Assembly (NCBI GenBank): GCA_947628755.1
Contig: CANRBC010000007.1
Location: 47,227-111,226 of the forward strand
DNA length: 64,000 nt
From: an uncultured Clostridia bacterium
GTDB taxonomy: Bacteria > Bacillota > Clostridia > Lachnospirales > CAG-274
Reading direction: 5' to 3'
Below are positions 43,698 to 52,532 of the stretch, piece by piece (within the stretch, counting starts at the first letter, position 1; each line of letters begins with the position of its first letter). The notes beneath the pieces were generated by a model. It was given only the letters and a program-made list of their open reading frames with translations, ran no database searches and had not been told where the DNA came from. Made by a program: the position numbers and the translations under genes.

Positions 43698-44945
43698 CTA
43701 CAAAGTCATTATTTTTCCGCCGATATTCCTTATTTTGCTTACGGGAGATTCATATCCTCTCTCTACAAACTCTCTGTTGTTCACTAGGGTAGTACCCTCG
43801 GTGCAAAGTCCCGCAACAATAAGAGCAGCTCCTCCTCTCAAATCCCAGGCGTTTACCTCTGCGCCTCTGAGTTCCTTTACTCCCCTTACCATAAATGTGC
43901 GCTTATCAATTATTTCTATATCCGCGCCCATTTTGTTAAGCTGTTCTGCGTGCTTATATCTGCCTGAAAATATATTTTCTCTTATAAAGGACTGTCCGTC
44001 AGCTATGGACATAAGCGCCATTATCTGAGGCTGAACGTCCGTGGGAAAATAGGGATACGGAGCTGTACATATATTTGATACCGAATATGGTCTGCGCGGC
44101 GCTTCTATATATATTGTTCTGTCAAATTCTTTAATTATACAGCCACATTTTCTCAGCAAAGCGCATATTACCCTTATATGGTCGGTATTTACATTTCTTA
44201 TGAAAAGCTCTCCTCCCGTTGCCGCCGCCATTATCATATAGGTTGCCGCCTCTATTCTGTCGGGAATAACGGCGCAGCTGCATGGATGAAGGCTCTTTAC
44301 TCCCTTTATTCTGATACAGTCTGTGCCATAACCGTAAATGTCTGCGCCGCACTTATTCATAAAATCGCAGAGGTTACATATTTCAGGCTCTCTAGCTCCA
44401 TTTTTTATAATAGTCGTTCCCTCTGCTCTCGCAGCGGCTAGTATAATATTCTCGGTCACGCCTACGCTTCTTACAGGCAGAGTTATTTCCGCTCCCTTAA
44501 GTTTTTTTGCCTTGCAGTGTATCATATTGTCGTCGGCGTATACCTCTGCGCCAAGCATTTTCATCGCCCATATATGAATATCCACAGGCCTTGCTCCAAG
44601 GGCGCAGCCGCCGGGATAGGCAATTTCCACCTCGCCGCAGGCGGAAAGCATAGAGCCGAGAAACAATACCGAGGAACGCATACGGCAGCTCAGCTCTTTA
44701 TCTATAACAGGCTTCAATGCCCTTGCTTCCGAGTGTATCACGCTTCCCTCGGCGGCTATTTTTACGCCTGTACTCTCAAGTATCTCTATGGTGTTTGCCA
44801 CATCCGAAAGAAAGGGAACATTGTATATGCTTGCTTCCTTTATCAAAGGCAAAGCCGCCAGCATAGGCAATACCGCATTTTTGGCGCCGCTTGTTACGAC
44901 CTCGCCGCTCAGTCTGTTTCCTCCCGTTATGATATATTTACCCAT
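43698..44945 (-). CDS. murA: UDP-N-acetylglucosamine 1-carboxyvinyltransferase
   Basis: A 415-residue enzyme for the first committed step of peptidoglycan synthesis (enolpyruvyl transfer from PEP). Motifs are LSGEVVTSGAKNAVLP with Lys22-Asn23, the fosfomycin-target cysteine Cys114 in AYPGGCALGARP, FPTDVQPQIMALM and the late NRFMRVDELKK-like ENIFSGRYKHAEQLNKMGAD. The length is normal. It is divergent from the DUF5711 gene. Confidence 0.94.
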   Translation of the reverse strand: MGKYIITGGNRLSGEVVTSGAKNAVLPMLAALPLIKEASIYNVPFLSDVANTIEILESTGVKIAAEGSVIHSEARALKPVIDKELSCRMRSSVLFLGSMLSACGEVEIAYPGGCALGARPVDIHIWAMKMLGAEVYADDNMIHCKAKKLKGAEITLPVRSVGVTENIILAAARAEGTTIIKNGAREPEICNLCDFMNKCGADIYGYGTDCIRIKGVKSLHPCSCAVIPDRIEAATYMIMAAATGGELFIRNVNTDHIRVICALLRKCGCIIKEFDRTIYIEAPRRPYSVSNICTAPYPYFPTDVQPQIMALMSIADGQSFIRENIFSGRYKHAEQLNKMGADIEIIDKRTFMVRGVKELRGAEVNAWDLRGGAALIVAGLCTEGTTLVNNREFVERGYESPVSKIRNIGGKIMTL

Positions 44946-44960
44946 AAAGCACCTCGAAAC

Positions 44961-44976
44961 ATATACTGTAGTATAT
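44961..44976. promoter_or_regulatory. Palindrome between murA and the DUF5711 gene
   Basis: ATATACT-GT-AGTATAT is a perfect 7-2-7 inverted repeat, 16 bases upstream of murA. It is the shape of an operator, but no regulator can be named. Confidence 0.35.
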
Positions 44977-45015
44977 TAAACTGAGCAGGAATTAGTGAAT
45001 ATAGAATTATTTTGG

Positions 45016-45044
45016 TTTACATTATAAGAAAAATGTATTATAAT
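45016..45044 (+). promoter_or_regulatory. Sigma-A promoter of the DUF5711 gene
   Basis: TTTACA, 17 bases, TATAAT, 46 bases before the start codon at 45091. Confidence 0.75.
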
Positions 45045-45090
45045 TGTATACGGAAAGGTGTAATTTCAAATACGGCAAGAGGAAAATAAT

Positions 45091-46671
45091 ATGGACAATA
45101 ATAATGAAAATAACATAAATACGGAAGAAACAAAAAACGAGACCGAAGAGGCGGTACGCTCCGAGGAAAGCGCTCCCAAGAATACGGACAAGCTTAAACA
45201 GGACAGCGGCGGCAAAAAAAAGCCGCGCAGCTCCGCTACCAAGCCTCCCGCAAAGACAAAAAAGGCAAAAAATAATCAGCTTAAAGTGGTAAAAAAATCC
45301 ACCCCCAAAAAGCCTGCTGCCAAAACCATAACAGTAAGCAAAAAATTTATATTTGCGGCAGTAGTGGTCGTTATACTTATCGCGCTGTTTATAATAAGCA
45401 AAAATACCGTAGTCAAAATAGGCGAAAAGCAGGTAATGTTTTCTCAGGAGTATACTATGAACTCCAAGGCGGATTTCCATGTATACGCAGACAATATATA
45501 TTACGTATCCAAAGACGGCATGATACTTCTTAACAAAAAAGGCGAAACCGTATGGACGGATACGTTTACAATGACATCTCCCGTAATGCTCAGCGACGGA
45601 GAATTCTGCGCGGTGGCAGACAACAAAAGCAAGACCGTAAATGTATATAACCTTACGGGCAAGCTGTATACCGTAACGGCAGGAGGAGACATCACCACCT
45701 TTGCGGTAAATCCCATAGGCTGCTGCGCCGTTGTGTGCAGGGTAAACGAGGACTACAAGGTAGACGTATATTCAGAGGCGGGAGAACAGATGTTTGAAGG
45801 CTCTTATGCAGCCGCCGACGGTATGCCCCTTGCCATAGACATATCCGACGACGGAAAGCTGCTGGCTGTCAGTCTTGTGAATATAAGCGAGATAAATATG
45901 AAGTCAAATGTGCTTTTCTACTATACCACAAAGACAGAGGCACAGAGCACGGAATCCAGCGACGGTATGATAAGCGCCATAAACTGCAATGAGGACATTG
46001 CCGGAGTTATAAGATTTCTCCCCGACAACAGCTGTATTGCGGCAACGGACAAAAAGGTAATGAATATAGGCGGCAAAAATACCGACTCCTATATACAGAA
46101 TTGGGAAATACCCTACACCAACTATGTAACGGCTATGGATATTGCCGACAACAAATATATCGTACTTGCCTACGGCGAGCCTATAGCCTCGGGAGAGGAT
46201 ACAAAGCCTGTCAACTCCATATACTGGTATAATTTAAAGGGCAAAGAGGTTGGAAAGGCTCAGTGCGAGGAGAGAATAACCAAAATATCCTCATCTCTCG
46301 AAAGCTCCATTGCCTATATGGGCAAGAGCTTCAAGGCATTTACCGTAAAGGGCAGAGAGCTGTGGAGCTATACGGCGCTTCAGAATGTGGAAAGCATACA
46401 GTTCTATAATTCTCAGGATACCATCGTGCTTGCGACGGCGACCAAGATGAATCTTCTGGATGTGCGCAAGGGCGCAGAAATGGAGGAGGAGGCTTCTCCC
46501 GACGCAGCTGTAAATCTTGCCGACGACGAAAGCGAAAATGACAAAAAGCCCGCAGAGGACAGCAATAAAGAAAAGGAGACGGAAGCTCCCGCCCCCGATA
46601 ATAATGATAAGGCTTCCGAAAAGACTACCTCTGCCGAAAAGAGTGAAGCCGTTTCAAAGGAGGGTGAATAA
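45091..46671 (+). CDS. DUF5711 family membrane-anchored beta-propeller-like protein
   Basis: A 526-residue protein. A Lys/Pro/Ala-rich cytoplasmic segment (about 1-84, with KPPAKTKKAK and TPKKPAAK) precedes one transmembrane helix (about 86-107). An extracytoplasmic domain of repeated beta units follows (DGMILLNKKGETVWTDTF, YNLTGKLYTVTAGGD, WYNLKGKEVGKAQ), and the tail is Glu/Asp/Pro-rich and disordered (about 455-526). This matches the DUF5711 family of Clostridia, whose function is unknown. The cvpA gene starts two bases after its stop, and an operon with yigZ is likely. Confidence 0.8.
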   Translation: MDNNNENNINTEETKNETEEAVRSEESAPKNTDKLKQDSGGKKKPRSSATKPPAKTKKAKNNQLKVVKKSTPKKPAAKTITVSKKFIFAAVVVVILIALFIISKNTVVKIGEKQVMFSQEYTMNSKADFHVYADNIYYVSKDGMILLNKKGETVWTDTFTMTSPVMLSDGEFCAVADNKSKTVNVYNLTGKLYTVTAGGDITTFAVNPIGCCAVVCRVNEDYKVDVYSEAGEQMFEGSYAAADGMPLAIDISDDGKLLAVSLVNISEINMKSNVLFYYTTKTEAQSTESSDGMISAINCNEDIAGVIRFLPDNSCIAATDKKVMNIGGKNTDSYIQNWEIPYTNYVTAMDIADNKYIVLAYGEPIASGEDTKPVNSIYWYNLKGKEVGKAQCEERITKISSSLESSIAYMGKSFKAFTVKGRELWSYTALQNVESIQFYNSQDTIVLATATKMNLLDVRKGAEMEEEASPDAAVNLADDESENDKKPAEDSNKEKETEAPAPDNNDKASEKTTSAEKSEAVSKEGE

Positions 46672-46673
46672 AT

Positions 46674-47384
46674 ATGGATATTATAAAGACCTACGGGGCG
46701 GATATAGTTATAGTAATACTGCTTTTGTCCTTTACTCTGACAGGCGCATGGCGCGGACTTATGAAAACTCTTTCAAAGAGCTTTTCAACTCTTATCGCCA
46801 TAGTCGGAGCGCTTTTTCTCCACCCTATTGTCAGCGATTGGCTGAGAAATTCCTTCATATACAACAGCATAAGGGGATTTCTGGGCAAGAGCCTTGGCAT
46901 AAGCACTGTTACGGCAAGCTCACAGCCTGAGCGTATCAATGTTATAAGGAATCTTCCCCTGCCCGACAGCTTTAAGGGAATGCTTCTTGACAACAACAAT
47001 TCGGTAATGTACGATTTGCTTCACGCCAACTCCGTTACCGAATATATAACGGGCTTTATTGCCAATATATTTATAAATATAATTATAAGCGTACTCATTT
47101 TTATATTGATATTCATAATAATAAAAGCGATTATAAGAGCTCTCGATTTGGCAGTAAACATTCCCGTAATAAAGCAGCTTAACTCCCTGGGCGGAGGTCT
47201 GCTGGGACTTGTATGGGGCATAGTTGTAATATGGTGTATAATGACCATAATGACACTTTTCATCACTACGCCTATGTTTGCTCAGCTTATGAAATATATA
47301 AACAGCTCTATACTGGGCAAAATACTTTATGACAACAATATTATTATGAACATACTGCTTAAAAACTTATTCGGTGGTTTATAA
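46674..47384 (+). CDS. cvpA: CvpA family membrane protein
   Basis: A 236-residue protein with four predicted transmembrane helices and the CvpA-type start (GADIVIVILLLSFTLTGAWRGLMK) and end (NSLGGGLLGLVWGIVVIWCI). Homologs are named for colicin V production, but the true role (envelope integrity) is poorly defined. AGGAGGGTGA precedes the ATG. It is two bases from both the upstream DUF5711 gene and the downstream yigZ. Confidence 0.85.
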   Translation: MDIIKTYGADIVIVILLLSFTLTGAWRGLMKTLSKSFSTLIAIVGALFLHPIVSDWLRNSFIYNSIRGFLGKSLGISTVTASSQPERINVIRNLPLPDSFKGMLLDNNNSVMYDLLHANSVTEYITGFIANIFINIIISVLIFILIFIIIKAIIRALDLAVNIPVIKQLNSLGGGLLGLVWGIVVIWCIMTIMTLFITTPMFAQLMKYINSSILGKILYDNNIIMNILLKNLFGGL

Positions 47385-47386
47385 AT

Positions 47387-48022
47387 ATGCTTGAAAGATA
47401 TATTACGATAATGGGCGAAGGACAGGCTGAAATAGTTGAAAAGAAATCCCGTTTCATAGCCAATGTCAGACCCATAACATCGGAAAACGACGCAATTTCC
47501 TATATAGAGGGTATTAAAAAGAAATACTGGGACGCCCGTCACAACTGCTATGCCTATCAGCTTGGCGAAAAGAACAACATACAGCGTTACAGCGACGACG
47601 GTGAGCCGGGAGGCACGGCGGGTATGCCTATACTTGATGTGCTGAGAGGACAGAATATAAAGGATACCATAATAGTGGTAACAAGGTATTTCGGCGGCAC
47701 TCTCCTGGGAACAGGCGGACTTGTAAGAGCTTACAGCTCTGCCGCCAAGGCGGGAATAGACGCCGCAGGTCTTATAGAGCAGATACTTCACAGCGAAATA
47801 TATGTAACTGTTGACTATACCCTTTCCGGAAAGGTACGCTACGAAGCCATGAACAACGGACATATTATAAAGGATACCGTGTATACCGACAATGTAAAAT
47901 TTGTGATACAGGCGGAAAAGGCTCTTGCAGACGGCTTTATTAAAAGCATAGTAAACGCAACGGGAGGAAAAGCCCTTATAGAAAAGGGCGGGGAGCTGTA
48001 TCTGAGTAAAGAAATAAAATAG
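47387..48022 (+). CDS. YigZ/IMPACT family protein
   Basis: A 211-residue protein of the YigZ/IMPACT family. The N-terminal domain contains EKKSRFIANVRPI, then KKYWDARHNCYAYQ, DDGEPGGTAGMP, VVVTRYFGGTLLGTGGLVRAYSSA (quoted in pieces). A ferredoxin-like C-terminal domain follows from about 140. Eukaryotic relatives inhibit GCN2, while the bacterial function is uncertain. It ends the DUF5711-cvpA-yigZ run. The next 94 bases hold a small GGCATA/TATGCC hairpin but no clear terminator. Confidence 0.9.
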   Translation: MLERYITIMGEGQAEIVEKKSRFIANVRPITSENDAISYIEGIKKKYWDARHNCYAYQLGEKNNIQRYSDDGEPGGTAGMPILDVLRGQNIKDTIIVVTRYFGGTLLGTGGLVRAYSSAAKAGIDAAGLIEQILHSEIYVTVDYTLSGKVRYEAMNNGHIIKDTVYTDNVKFVIQAEKALADGFIKSIVNATGGKALIEKGGELYLSKEIK

Positions 48023-48116
48023 CCCACAGGCTAATAAACATACCAGGCATACAAACGATATGCCCTTTCCCATGGGCGTCGGGGATATGCTTTGAACTTA
48101 AAAAGGAGATGTGAAT

Positions 48117-49181
48117 ATGAAAAACAAATTATGTTTGATACTGGCTTTTGTTATGGCTCTTGCTTCAGGCGTATATGCCTCTTCGACCAATTCCATAACT
48201 ACGGCGCAAAGGCTTAAAAAAGACTCTTCCCTTGCGGGAGAAAGCATTATTATCGAGCCACATTCCGCAGTTGAAACGGGTTCGTCCATAGTGGTGACAT
48301 TTGACAATGCCGTAGTATTTTCTCAGGAGGTAATAGACGGCACAAGCAAAGACGCTACTGAAGACGGATACAACGGCTTCGGAAACGGTTATCAGTATAA
48401 GGTAAACGGCAAAAACTGGAGCACGGGCGACGGCTTCTACGATGTAATGCCTAATGTGGATTCTCTTGAATTGCCCTACAACATACGCAGGCTGAGTGAC
48501 GAGCAGATAGAGGTGTACCTTTGCAATCTTCCATCTAAATATGCAGACGGTTCTCTCTATGATATAAACGGCATTACAAACAGACCTATATATTCAATAC
48601 CTATGGTGGTCTATGCCGATACGGTAGGACAGGTAACAATGTCTATTGACTCAAACGGTACTTCTATTTCAAGCACTCCTCCCATTATCAGCAACGACAA
48701 TACAAAGCCCTCAGCTTCAACTACGGAAACTACCGTACAGACAACTACGGAAAGGTATACCGAAACGACTACTGAGGTCAAAGTATCCGACGTAAATACA
48801 GTCGAGATACAAATGGGCAGCAAAATAATGAATGTAAACGGAAAAGCCGTTGAAATAGACGCAGCGCCGTATATACAGCTTTCCACAAGCTCCTCAATGA
48901 TACCCTTAAGGGCGGTAAGCGAGGCTCTTTACACCGGCAATGACCTTGTACAATGGGATGCGGCAACTAAAACCGTTACCATTTCATACAGCGGCAATGT
49001 TATCAAATTTACAATAGGCTCGGATATTATGAGTATAAACGGCAAGGATAAGCTTATAGCCAACGGCGTAAAGGCAGAAATCAAGGACAGCAGAACCTTT
49101 ATACCCTTCAGAGCTCTCGGAGAGGCTCTCAATGTTGAAGTAAGCTGGGACGCAGCCACAAAGACTGCAAGATTCAATTAA
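48117..49181 (+). CDS. Secreted stalk-domain protein (paralog 1)
   Basis: A 354-residue exported protein. It has a signal peptide (about 1-21, VMALASGVYAS), a beta-rich domain of about 180 residues, a Thr-rich linker (STTETTVQTTTERYTETTTE), then a pair of copper-amine-oxidase-N-like stalk repeats: MIPLRAVSEALYTGNDLVQW with WDAATKTVTI, and TFIPFRALGEALNVEVSW with WDAATKTARF. The ATG at 48117 is chosen because AAGGAG lies eight bases before it. The next gene encodes a paralog of the same design, so a duplication is likely. A cell-surface or wall role is inferred. Confidence 0.82.
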   Translation: MKNKLCLILAFVMALASGVYASSTNSITTAQRLKKDSSLAGESIIIEPHSAVETGSSIVVTFDNAVVFSQEVIDGTSKDATEDGYNGFGNGYQYKVNGKNWSTGDGFYDVMPNVDSLELPYNIRRLSDEQIEVYLCNLPSKYADGSLYDINGITNRPIYSIPMVVYADTVGQVTMSIDSNGTSISSTPPIISNDNTKPSASTTETTVQTTTERYTETTTEVKVSDVNTVEIQMGSKIMNVNGKAVEIDAAPYIQLSTSSSMIPLRAVSEALYTGNDLVQWDAATKTVTISYSGNVIKFTIGSDIMSINGKDKLIANGVKAEIKDSRTFIPFRALGEALNVEVSWDAATKTARFN

Positions 49182-49193
49182 TGGAGTGAGGCT

Positions 49194-50258
49194 ATGAAAA
49201 AAATACCTGTTATTTTAATACTGTTGCTGCTGTTCACCTCTTCCGTATATGCCAATGCAAGGCTTACTCTTTCGGACTGTAAAAATGTCAAAAGCGGAGA
49301 TATACTGGATAATTATCTTAAAATAGCCCCCGCGGACTTTGTTGCTTCCGGTACTGTAATAACGCTTACCTACGAAAACGCCAATGTATTTACACAGGAC
49401 GTTATAGACGGCTACGGCAAGCAGAACGACATAGGCTTCAAGGGCAGCGGCATGACATACCAATACAGAGGACTTAAGGGCGAGTATAAGTGGGACGGCA
49501 AGGAGAACTTTGAGGCGGCAATGCCAAAGGTAAAAACGTCGCAGGTGCCCTACCGCATTACAAGAAAAAGCATTGACACCGTTGAGATAAGGCTCTGCGG
49601 CATACCCAAAAATTATATTGACAGAACTCTTAAATTCCTTAATTATACAGATGATGTGCCCTACTATTATATACCTTTTACAGCAGTTGTAAAGGACGGC
49701 GACAAGGAGGTAAAGGTAAATTTAAAAGGTCCTGCAAACGGCTTTGTAAAGGACACCACTCTTATAGTTGCCAACAAGGGCAAAAAGACTGTGTCCCCCG
49801 ACGAGCCATCTTCTGTTGAAGCCACAACAGAGGTCACAACGGAGGAGCAGCCTATAAAGGCGTCTGTAAAAATAGGCAGTCCCGTTATATCGGTAAACGG
49901 ACATGAATATACTCTTGACACAGTACCCTATATACAACAATCCTCAGGCTCTACGATGATACCCTTGAGAGCGGTGAGCCTTGCCCTTTCAGACGGCTAC
50001 AGAGGAAGCGGCTCGGACAATATAGTATCCTGGGACGCAAACACAAAGACAGCTATTATCAATTACAAAAATAAAGTTCTGGAATTTACCGCCAACGCAG
50101 GCTATGTAATCGCAGACGGCAAAAAAATAACAATGAACAACGGTGTCTTTTCCGAAATAACCGACAACCGAATGTTTGTGCCGTTCAGAGCCTTGGGCGA
50201 AGCCTTTGACATAACAATAGGCTGGGACAGCGCTACATGGACAGCGTCATTTAACTAA
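49194..50258 (+). CDS. Secreted stalk-domain protein (paralog 2)
   Basis: A 354-residue exported paralog of the preceding protein, with a signal peptide ending near VYANA (about 20). The beta-rich domain shares the FTQDVIDGYGK/FSQEVIDGTSK block with paralog 1. A short Thr/Glu-rich linker follows, then stalk repeats TMIPLRAVSLALSDG with WDANTKTAII, and MFVPFRALGEAFDITIGW with WDSATWTASF. It starts 12 bases after paralog 1. A terminator follows directly. Confidence 0.82.
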   Translation: MKKIPVILILLLLFTSSVYANARLTLSDCKNVKSGDILDNYLKIAPADFVASGTVITLTYENANVFTQDVIDGYGKQNDIGFKGSGMTYQYRGLKGEYKWDGKENFEAAMPKVKTSQVPYRITRKSIDTVEIRLCGIPKNYIDRTLKFLNYTDDVPYYYIPFTAVVKDGDKEVKVNLKGPANGFVKDTTLIVANKGKKTVSPDEPSSVEATTEVTTEEQPIKASVKIGSPVISVNGHEYTLDTVPYIQQSSGSTMIPLRAVSLALSDGYRGSGSDNIVSWDANTKTAIINYKNKVLEFTANAGYVIADGKKITMNNGVFSEITDNRMFVPFRALGEAFDITIGWDSATWTASFN

Positions 50259-50262
50259 AAAG

Positions 50263-50309
50263 CAGGAGAGCGCCGCATTTAAGCCAAAATGCCACGCTCT
50301 CTTATTTTT
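50263..50309 (+). terminator. Intrinsic terminator after the stalk-domain pair
   Basis: Two stacked stems (GAGAGCG/CGCTCTC and GCATTT/AAATGC with small internal loops) are followed by TTATTTTT. Confidence 0.75.
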
Positions 50310-50403
50310 GTGCGTTAATACTCCATTCCAATACCAGTGCAGCATTTTCCATGATTCTATGTACAGGCGCTGCCGTCTACGTATTTTTATTTTTTTCAAA
50401 AAA

Positions 50404-50440
50404 AGTGAACCTTTTTTCTCCCACAACGCTCTTATATACA
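50404..50440 (+). promoter_or_regulatory. Candidate ECF-sigma autoregulatory promoter
   Basis: GTGAACCTTTTTT resembles the GAAC-plus-T-run -35 of ECF sigma factors, with a CGCTCTTATA segment at -10 distance. It lies just before the sigma gene, as expected for self-regulation. The match is by eye only. Confidence 0.4.
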
Positions 50441-50463
50441 GAAGCGCTTCAAGGAGGGTGAGT

Positions 50464-50994
50464 ATGACCGAGGAAAAATTAATAGAAAATTTAAAGCAGG
50501 GTGATTTTTCGACTCTTGACGAGCTTTTTGAAATATACGGCACTCCTGCGCTCAGAACGGCATATCTCATTACCTCAGACAAATATATGGCAGAGGATAT
50601 ATTGCAGGAGACCTTTATACAGTGCTGCAGGCGTATAGGCTCTCTTAAGGATAACTCCGCCTTTAAGCCATGGTTTTACAGGATATTGACAAGACTGGCA
50701 TTCAGAGAAATAAAAAAGGCAAAAAAGCTGATACCCGTGGAGAATATATATGAACAGGATATAGCTGTGTCCGACGAATATTTCAAGGACAGAGAAAGCA
50801 GCCGGCTCTATACATATATAGACAGACTAAGACCCTTGCTCAAAACAACTCTTATACTCTTTTACTACGACGAAATGAGCATAAAGGAAATTGCCGCAGC
50901 ATTGTCCTGCAGCGAGGGCACGGTCAAGTCAAGGCTCAGCAGAGCAAGGAAACAGCTTAAAGGTCTTATAGGCAGCAGGGAGGCTTTGGAATGA
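50464..50994 (+). CDS. ECF-type RNA polymerase sigma factor
   Basis: A 176-residue sigma-70 family protein with only regions 2 and 4. Region 2 covers about 20-85 (YMAEDILQETFIQCCRR). Region 4 covers about 115-170 (FYYDEMSIKEIAAALSCSEG then TVKSRLSRARKQLKG). It directs polymerase to a small regulon, often envelope stress. AAGGAGG lies six bases before the ATG at 50464; earlier in-frame starts have no ribosome binding site. The stop overlaps the anti-sigma start as ATGA. Confidence 0.9.
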   Translation: MTEEKLIENLKQGDFSTLDELFEIYGTPALRTAYLITSDKYMAEDILQETFIQCCRRIGSLKDNSAFKPWFYRILTRLAFREIKKAKKLIPVENIYEQDIAVSDEYFKDRESSRLYTYIDRLRPLLKTTLILFYYDEMSIKEIAAALSCSEGTVKSRLSRARKQLKGLIGSREALE

Positions 50995-51749
50995 ATCTCG
51001 ACGATAAAATAAAAAACGCTCTTTACGAAAAGGCTATGAATATTTCTCCTTCGGATGCTATGCTTGACAGCATTAAAAATTCAGTTGGAAGGGAGAATAT
51101 TTATATGAAAAAAGGTTTTACGGCAAAAAAGATAATAGCCCTTTGCGCAGCTATATGCGCAATAGGCGCAGTAACGGCAATAGGCGGAGGAAAGGTAGTG
51201 ACTATGTCATCTCACTCTTCAAGGCTTGACGATATAAAGCACTTTCCCACACAGGCAGAGCTTAGCAAAATAATAGACTACTCACCTAAGTATGTTGAAA
51301 AGCTGGGCAAGTATGAATTTGACCTTGCAAATCCCGCCGAGAATGAGGAAAAGGACGCCGAAGGCAACGTTATAAACAAATACAGGGATATTAGCTTCTG
51401 GTACAAGACAGATAACGGTATACTTACTTTGGAAACAAAGCCCGATACCCATACCGAAGAGAAGGACGGAGAGCCCATAGAATACAAGGGAAAAACTCTT
51501 TATTACAGCAGCATTAAGTACAAGTTCGTACCGCCCGATTATGAGCTGACAGCCGAGGACAGAGAGCTTATGGACAAAAAGGAGCTTGAGGTAAGCTACG
51601 GCTCACAGGAGGTAGAGCTTAAGGACAACGCCTCCATATTATGGGTAGACGGAGATGTACAGTATTGCATACTTGATATGGACGTTCATGTACCCAAGGA
51701 TGAGCTTATAGCCATGGCAAAGCAGGTCATTGACAGCGACCCACAGTAA
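50991..51749 (+). CDS. Putative anti-sigma factor (DUF4367-like), single-pass membrane protein
   Basis: A 252-residue protein. The cytoplasmic N-terminus (about 1-42) is followed by one transmembrane helix (about 47-65, IIALCAAICAIGAVTAIGG) and an extracytoplasmic domain rich in charged residues with LTLETKPDTHTEE and a late ILDMDVHVPKDELIAMAKQV. Translational coupling to the ECF sigma gene (ATGA) supports an anti-sigma role, and the outer domain resembles DUF4367 sensors. The coding end (ACAGCGACCCACAGTAA) is the first unit of a three-fold tandem repeat. Confidence 0.75.
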   Translation: MNLDDKIKNALYEKAMNISPSDAMLDSIKNSVGRENIYMKKGFTAKKIIALCAAICAIGAVTAIGGGKVVTMSSHSSRLDDIKHFPTQAELSKIIDYSPKYVEKLGKYEFDLANPAENEEKDAEGNVINKYRDISFWYKTDNGILTLETKPDTHTEEKDGEPIEYKGKTLYYSSIKYKFVPPDYELTAEDRELMDKKELEVSYGSQEVELKDNASILWVDGDVQYCILDMDVHVPKDELIAMAKQVIDSDPQ

Positions 51750-51811
51750 AATTAAAAACACAGCGACCCACAGTAAAATTAAAACACAGCGACCCACAGT
51801 AAAATTAAAAA
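51733..51811 (+). repeat. Threefold tandem repeat (26-27 bp) across the anti-sigma stop codon
   Basis: Three near-perfect copies of ACAGCGACCCACAGTAAAAT followed by TAAAAAC or TAAAAC. The first copy includes the last codons and stop of the anti-sigma gene. The other two are downstream and end five bases before the infC promoter. Confidence 0.9.
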
Positions 51812-51816
51812 TTTTC

Positions 51817-51845
51817 TTGACAAATATATGTATATGTGGTAAAAT
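51817..51845 (+). promoter_or_regulatory. Sigma-A promoter of the infC-rpmI-rplT operon
   Basis: TTGACA, 17 bases, TAAAAT. It lies upstream of the L20 leader. Confidence 0.85.
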
Positions 51846-51852
51846 TCATTTG

Positions 51853-51971
51853 TTACAAAGAAGAAGCTCCACTTCTCACCTTGCGGCTTCCGTGCTTCAA
51901 GGTCAACATTTCTCACTTATACAGTGTTTGATGCAGAGATTTTATGAGCAGACTTTGTCTGCTCTTTTTTT
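51853..51971 (+). promoter_or_regulatory. L20 (infC operon) leader with transcription attenuator
   Basis: A 119-base leader contains GAAGAAGCTCCACTTCTCAC, GCGGCTTCCGTGCTTCAAGG and TCAACATTTCTCACTT, which look like the L20 leader of Firmicutes. It ends in an intrinsic terminator (GAGCAGAC-TTT-GTCTGCTC plus seven T) just before the infC ribosome binding site. L20 binding to such leaders promotes termination, so the operon is probably under L20 feedback. Confidence 0.78.
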
Positions 51972-52005
51972 AGGAGCAGCAATATCAATATAGGAGGTGC
52001 CTACT

Positions 52006-52512
52006 ATTACCGAGTTAATGATCAACGGACAGATAAGGGACAAAGAAATACGATTAATTAGCGAAACGGGGGAGCAGCTTGGTATAATGTCAGCCAAAGA
52101 AGGACAAAAGCTGGCAGATGAGCGAAATCTTGATATGGTCAAGATATCACCTCAGGCTAAACCGCCGGTTTGCAAAATTATGGATTACAGCAAGTACAAA
52201 TTCGACCTTGCCAAGAAAGAAAAGGAAGCTCGTAAAAAGCAAAAAACCATTGAGATAAAGGAGATTCGTCTTTCTCCCAACATCGATACTCACGATGTTC
52301 AGGTAAAGGTCAAGAACGCTGTCAAATTCCTTAAGGCCGGTAACAAGGTTAAGGTAAGTATCCGATTCAGAGGTCGTGAGCTTTCACGTCAGGATGTTGC
52401 TAAGGAAATAATGAAGGACTTTGCCGAGCAGGTCTCAGAATACGGCTCTATCGAAAAAGAGCCTAAAATGGAAGCCAGAACTATGGCAATGTTCTTAGGA
52501 CCAAAATCTTAA
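52006..52512 (+). CDS. infC: Translation initiation factor IF-3 (AUU start)
   Basis: The 168-residue protein starts with [20 protein letters not shown] aligns with known N-termini. GGAGGTG lies six bases upstream. A GTG at 51997 is in frame but forms part of that ribosome binding site, so it is unlikely. AUU starts are a hallmark of infC and allow IF-3 to repress its own translation. Both IF-3 domains are present (NAKPPVCRIMDY-like [18 protein letters not shown]; linker [20 protein letters not shown]). It opens the infC-rpmI-rplT operon. Confidence 0.93.
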   Translation: MTELMINGQIRDKEIRLISETGEQLGIMSAKEGQKLADERNLDMVKISPQAKPPVCKIMDYSKYKFDLAKKEKEARKKQKTIEIKEIRLSPNIDTHDVQVKVKNAVKFLKAGNKVKVSIRFRGRELSRQDVAKEIMKDFAEQVSEYGSIEKEPKMEARTMAMFLGPKS

Positions 52513-52532
52513 TTATTCAGGAGGACAAAACT

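Noticed and set aside
51733..51811. Short regular repeats resembling a CRISPR array
   Set aside because: The three units are directly adjacent with no spacers and include a gene end. No cas gene is present.
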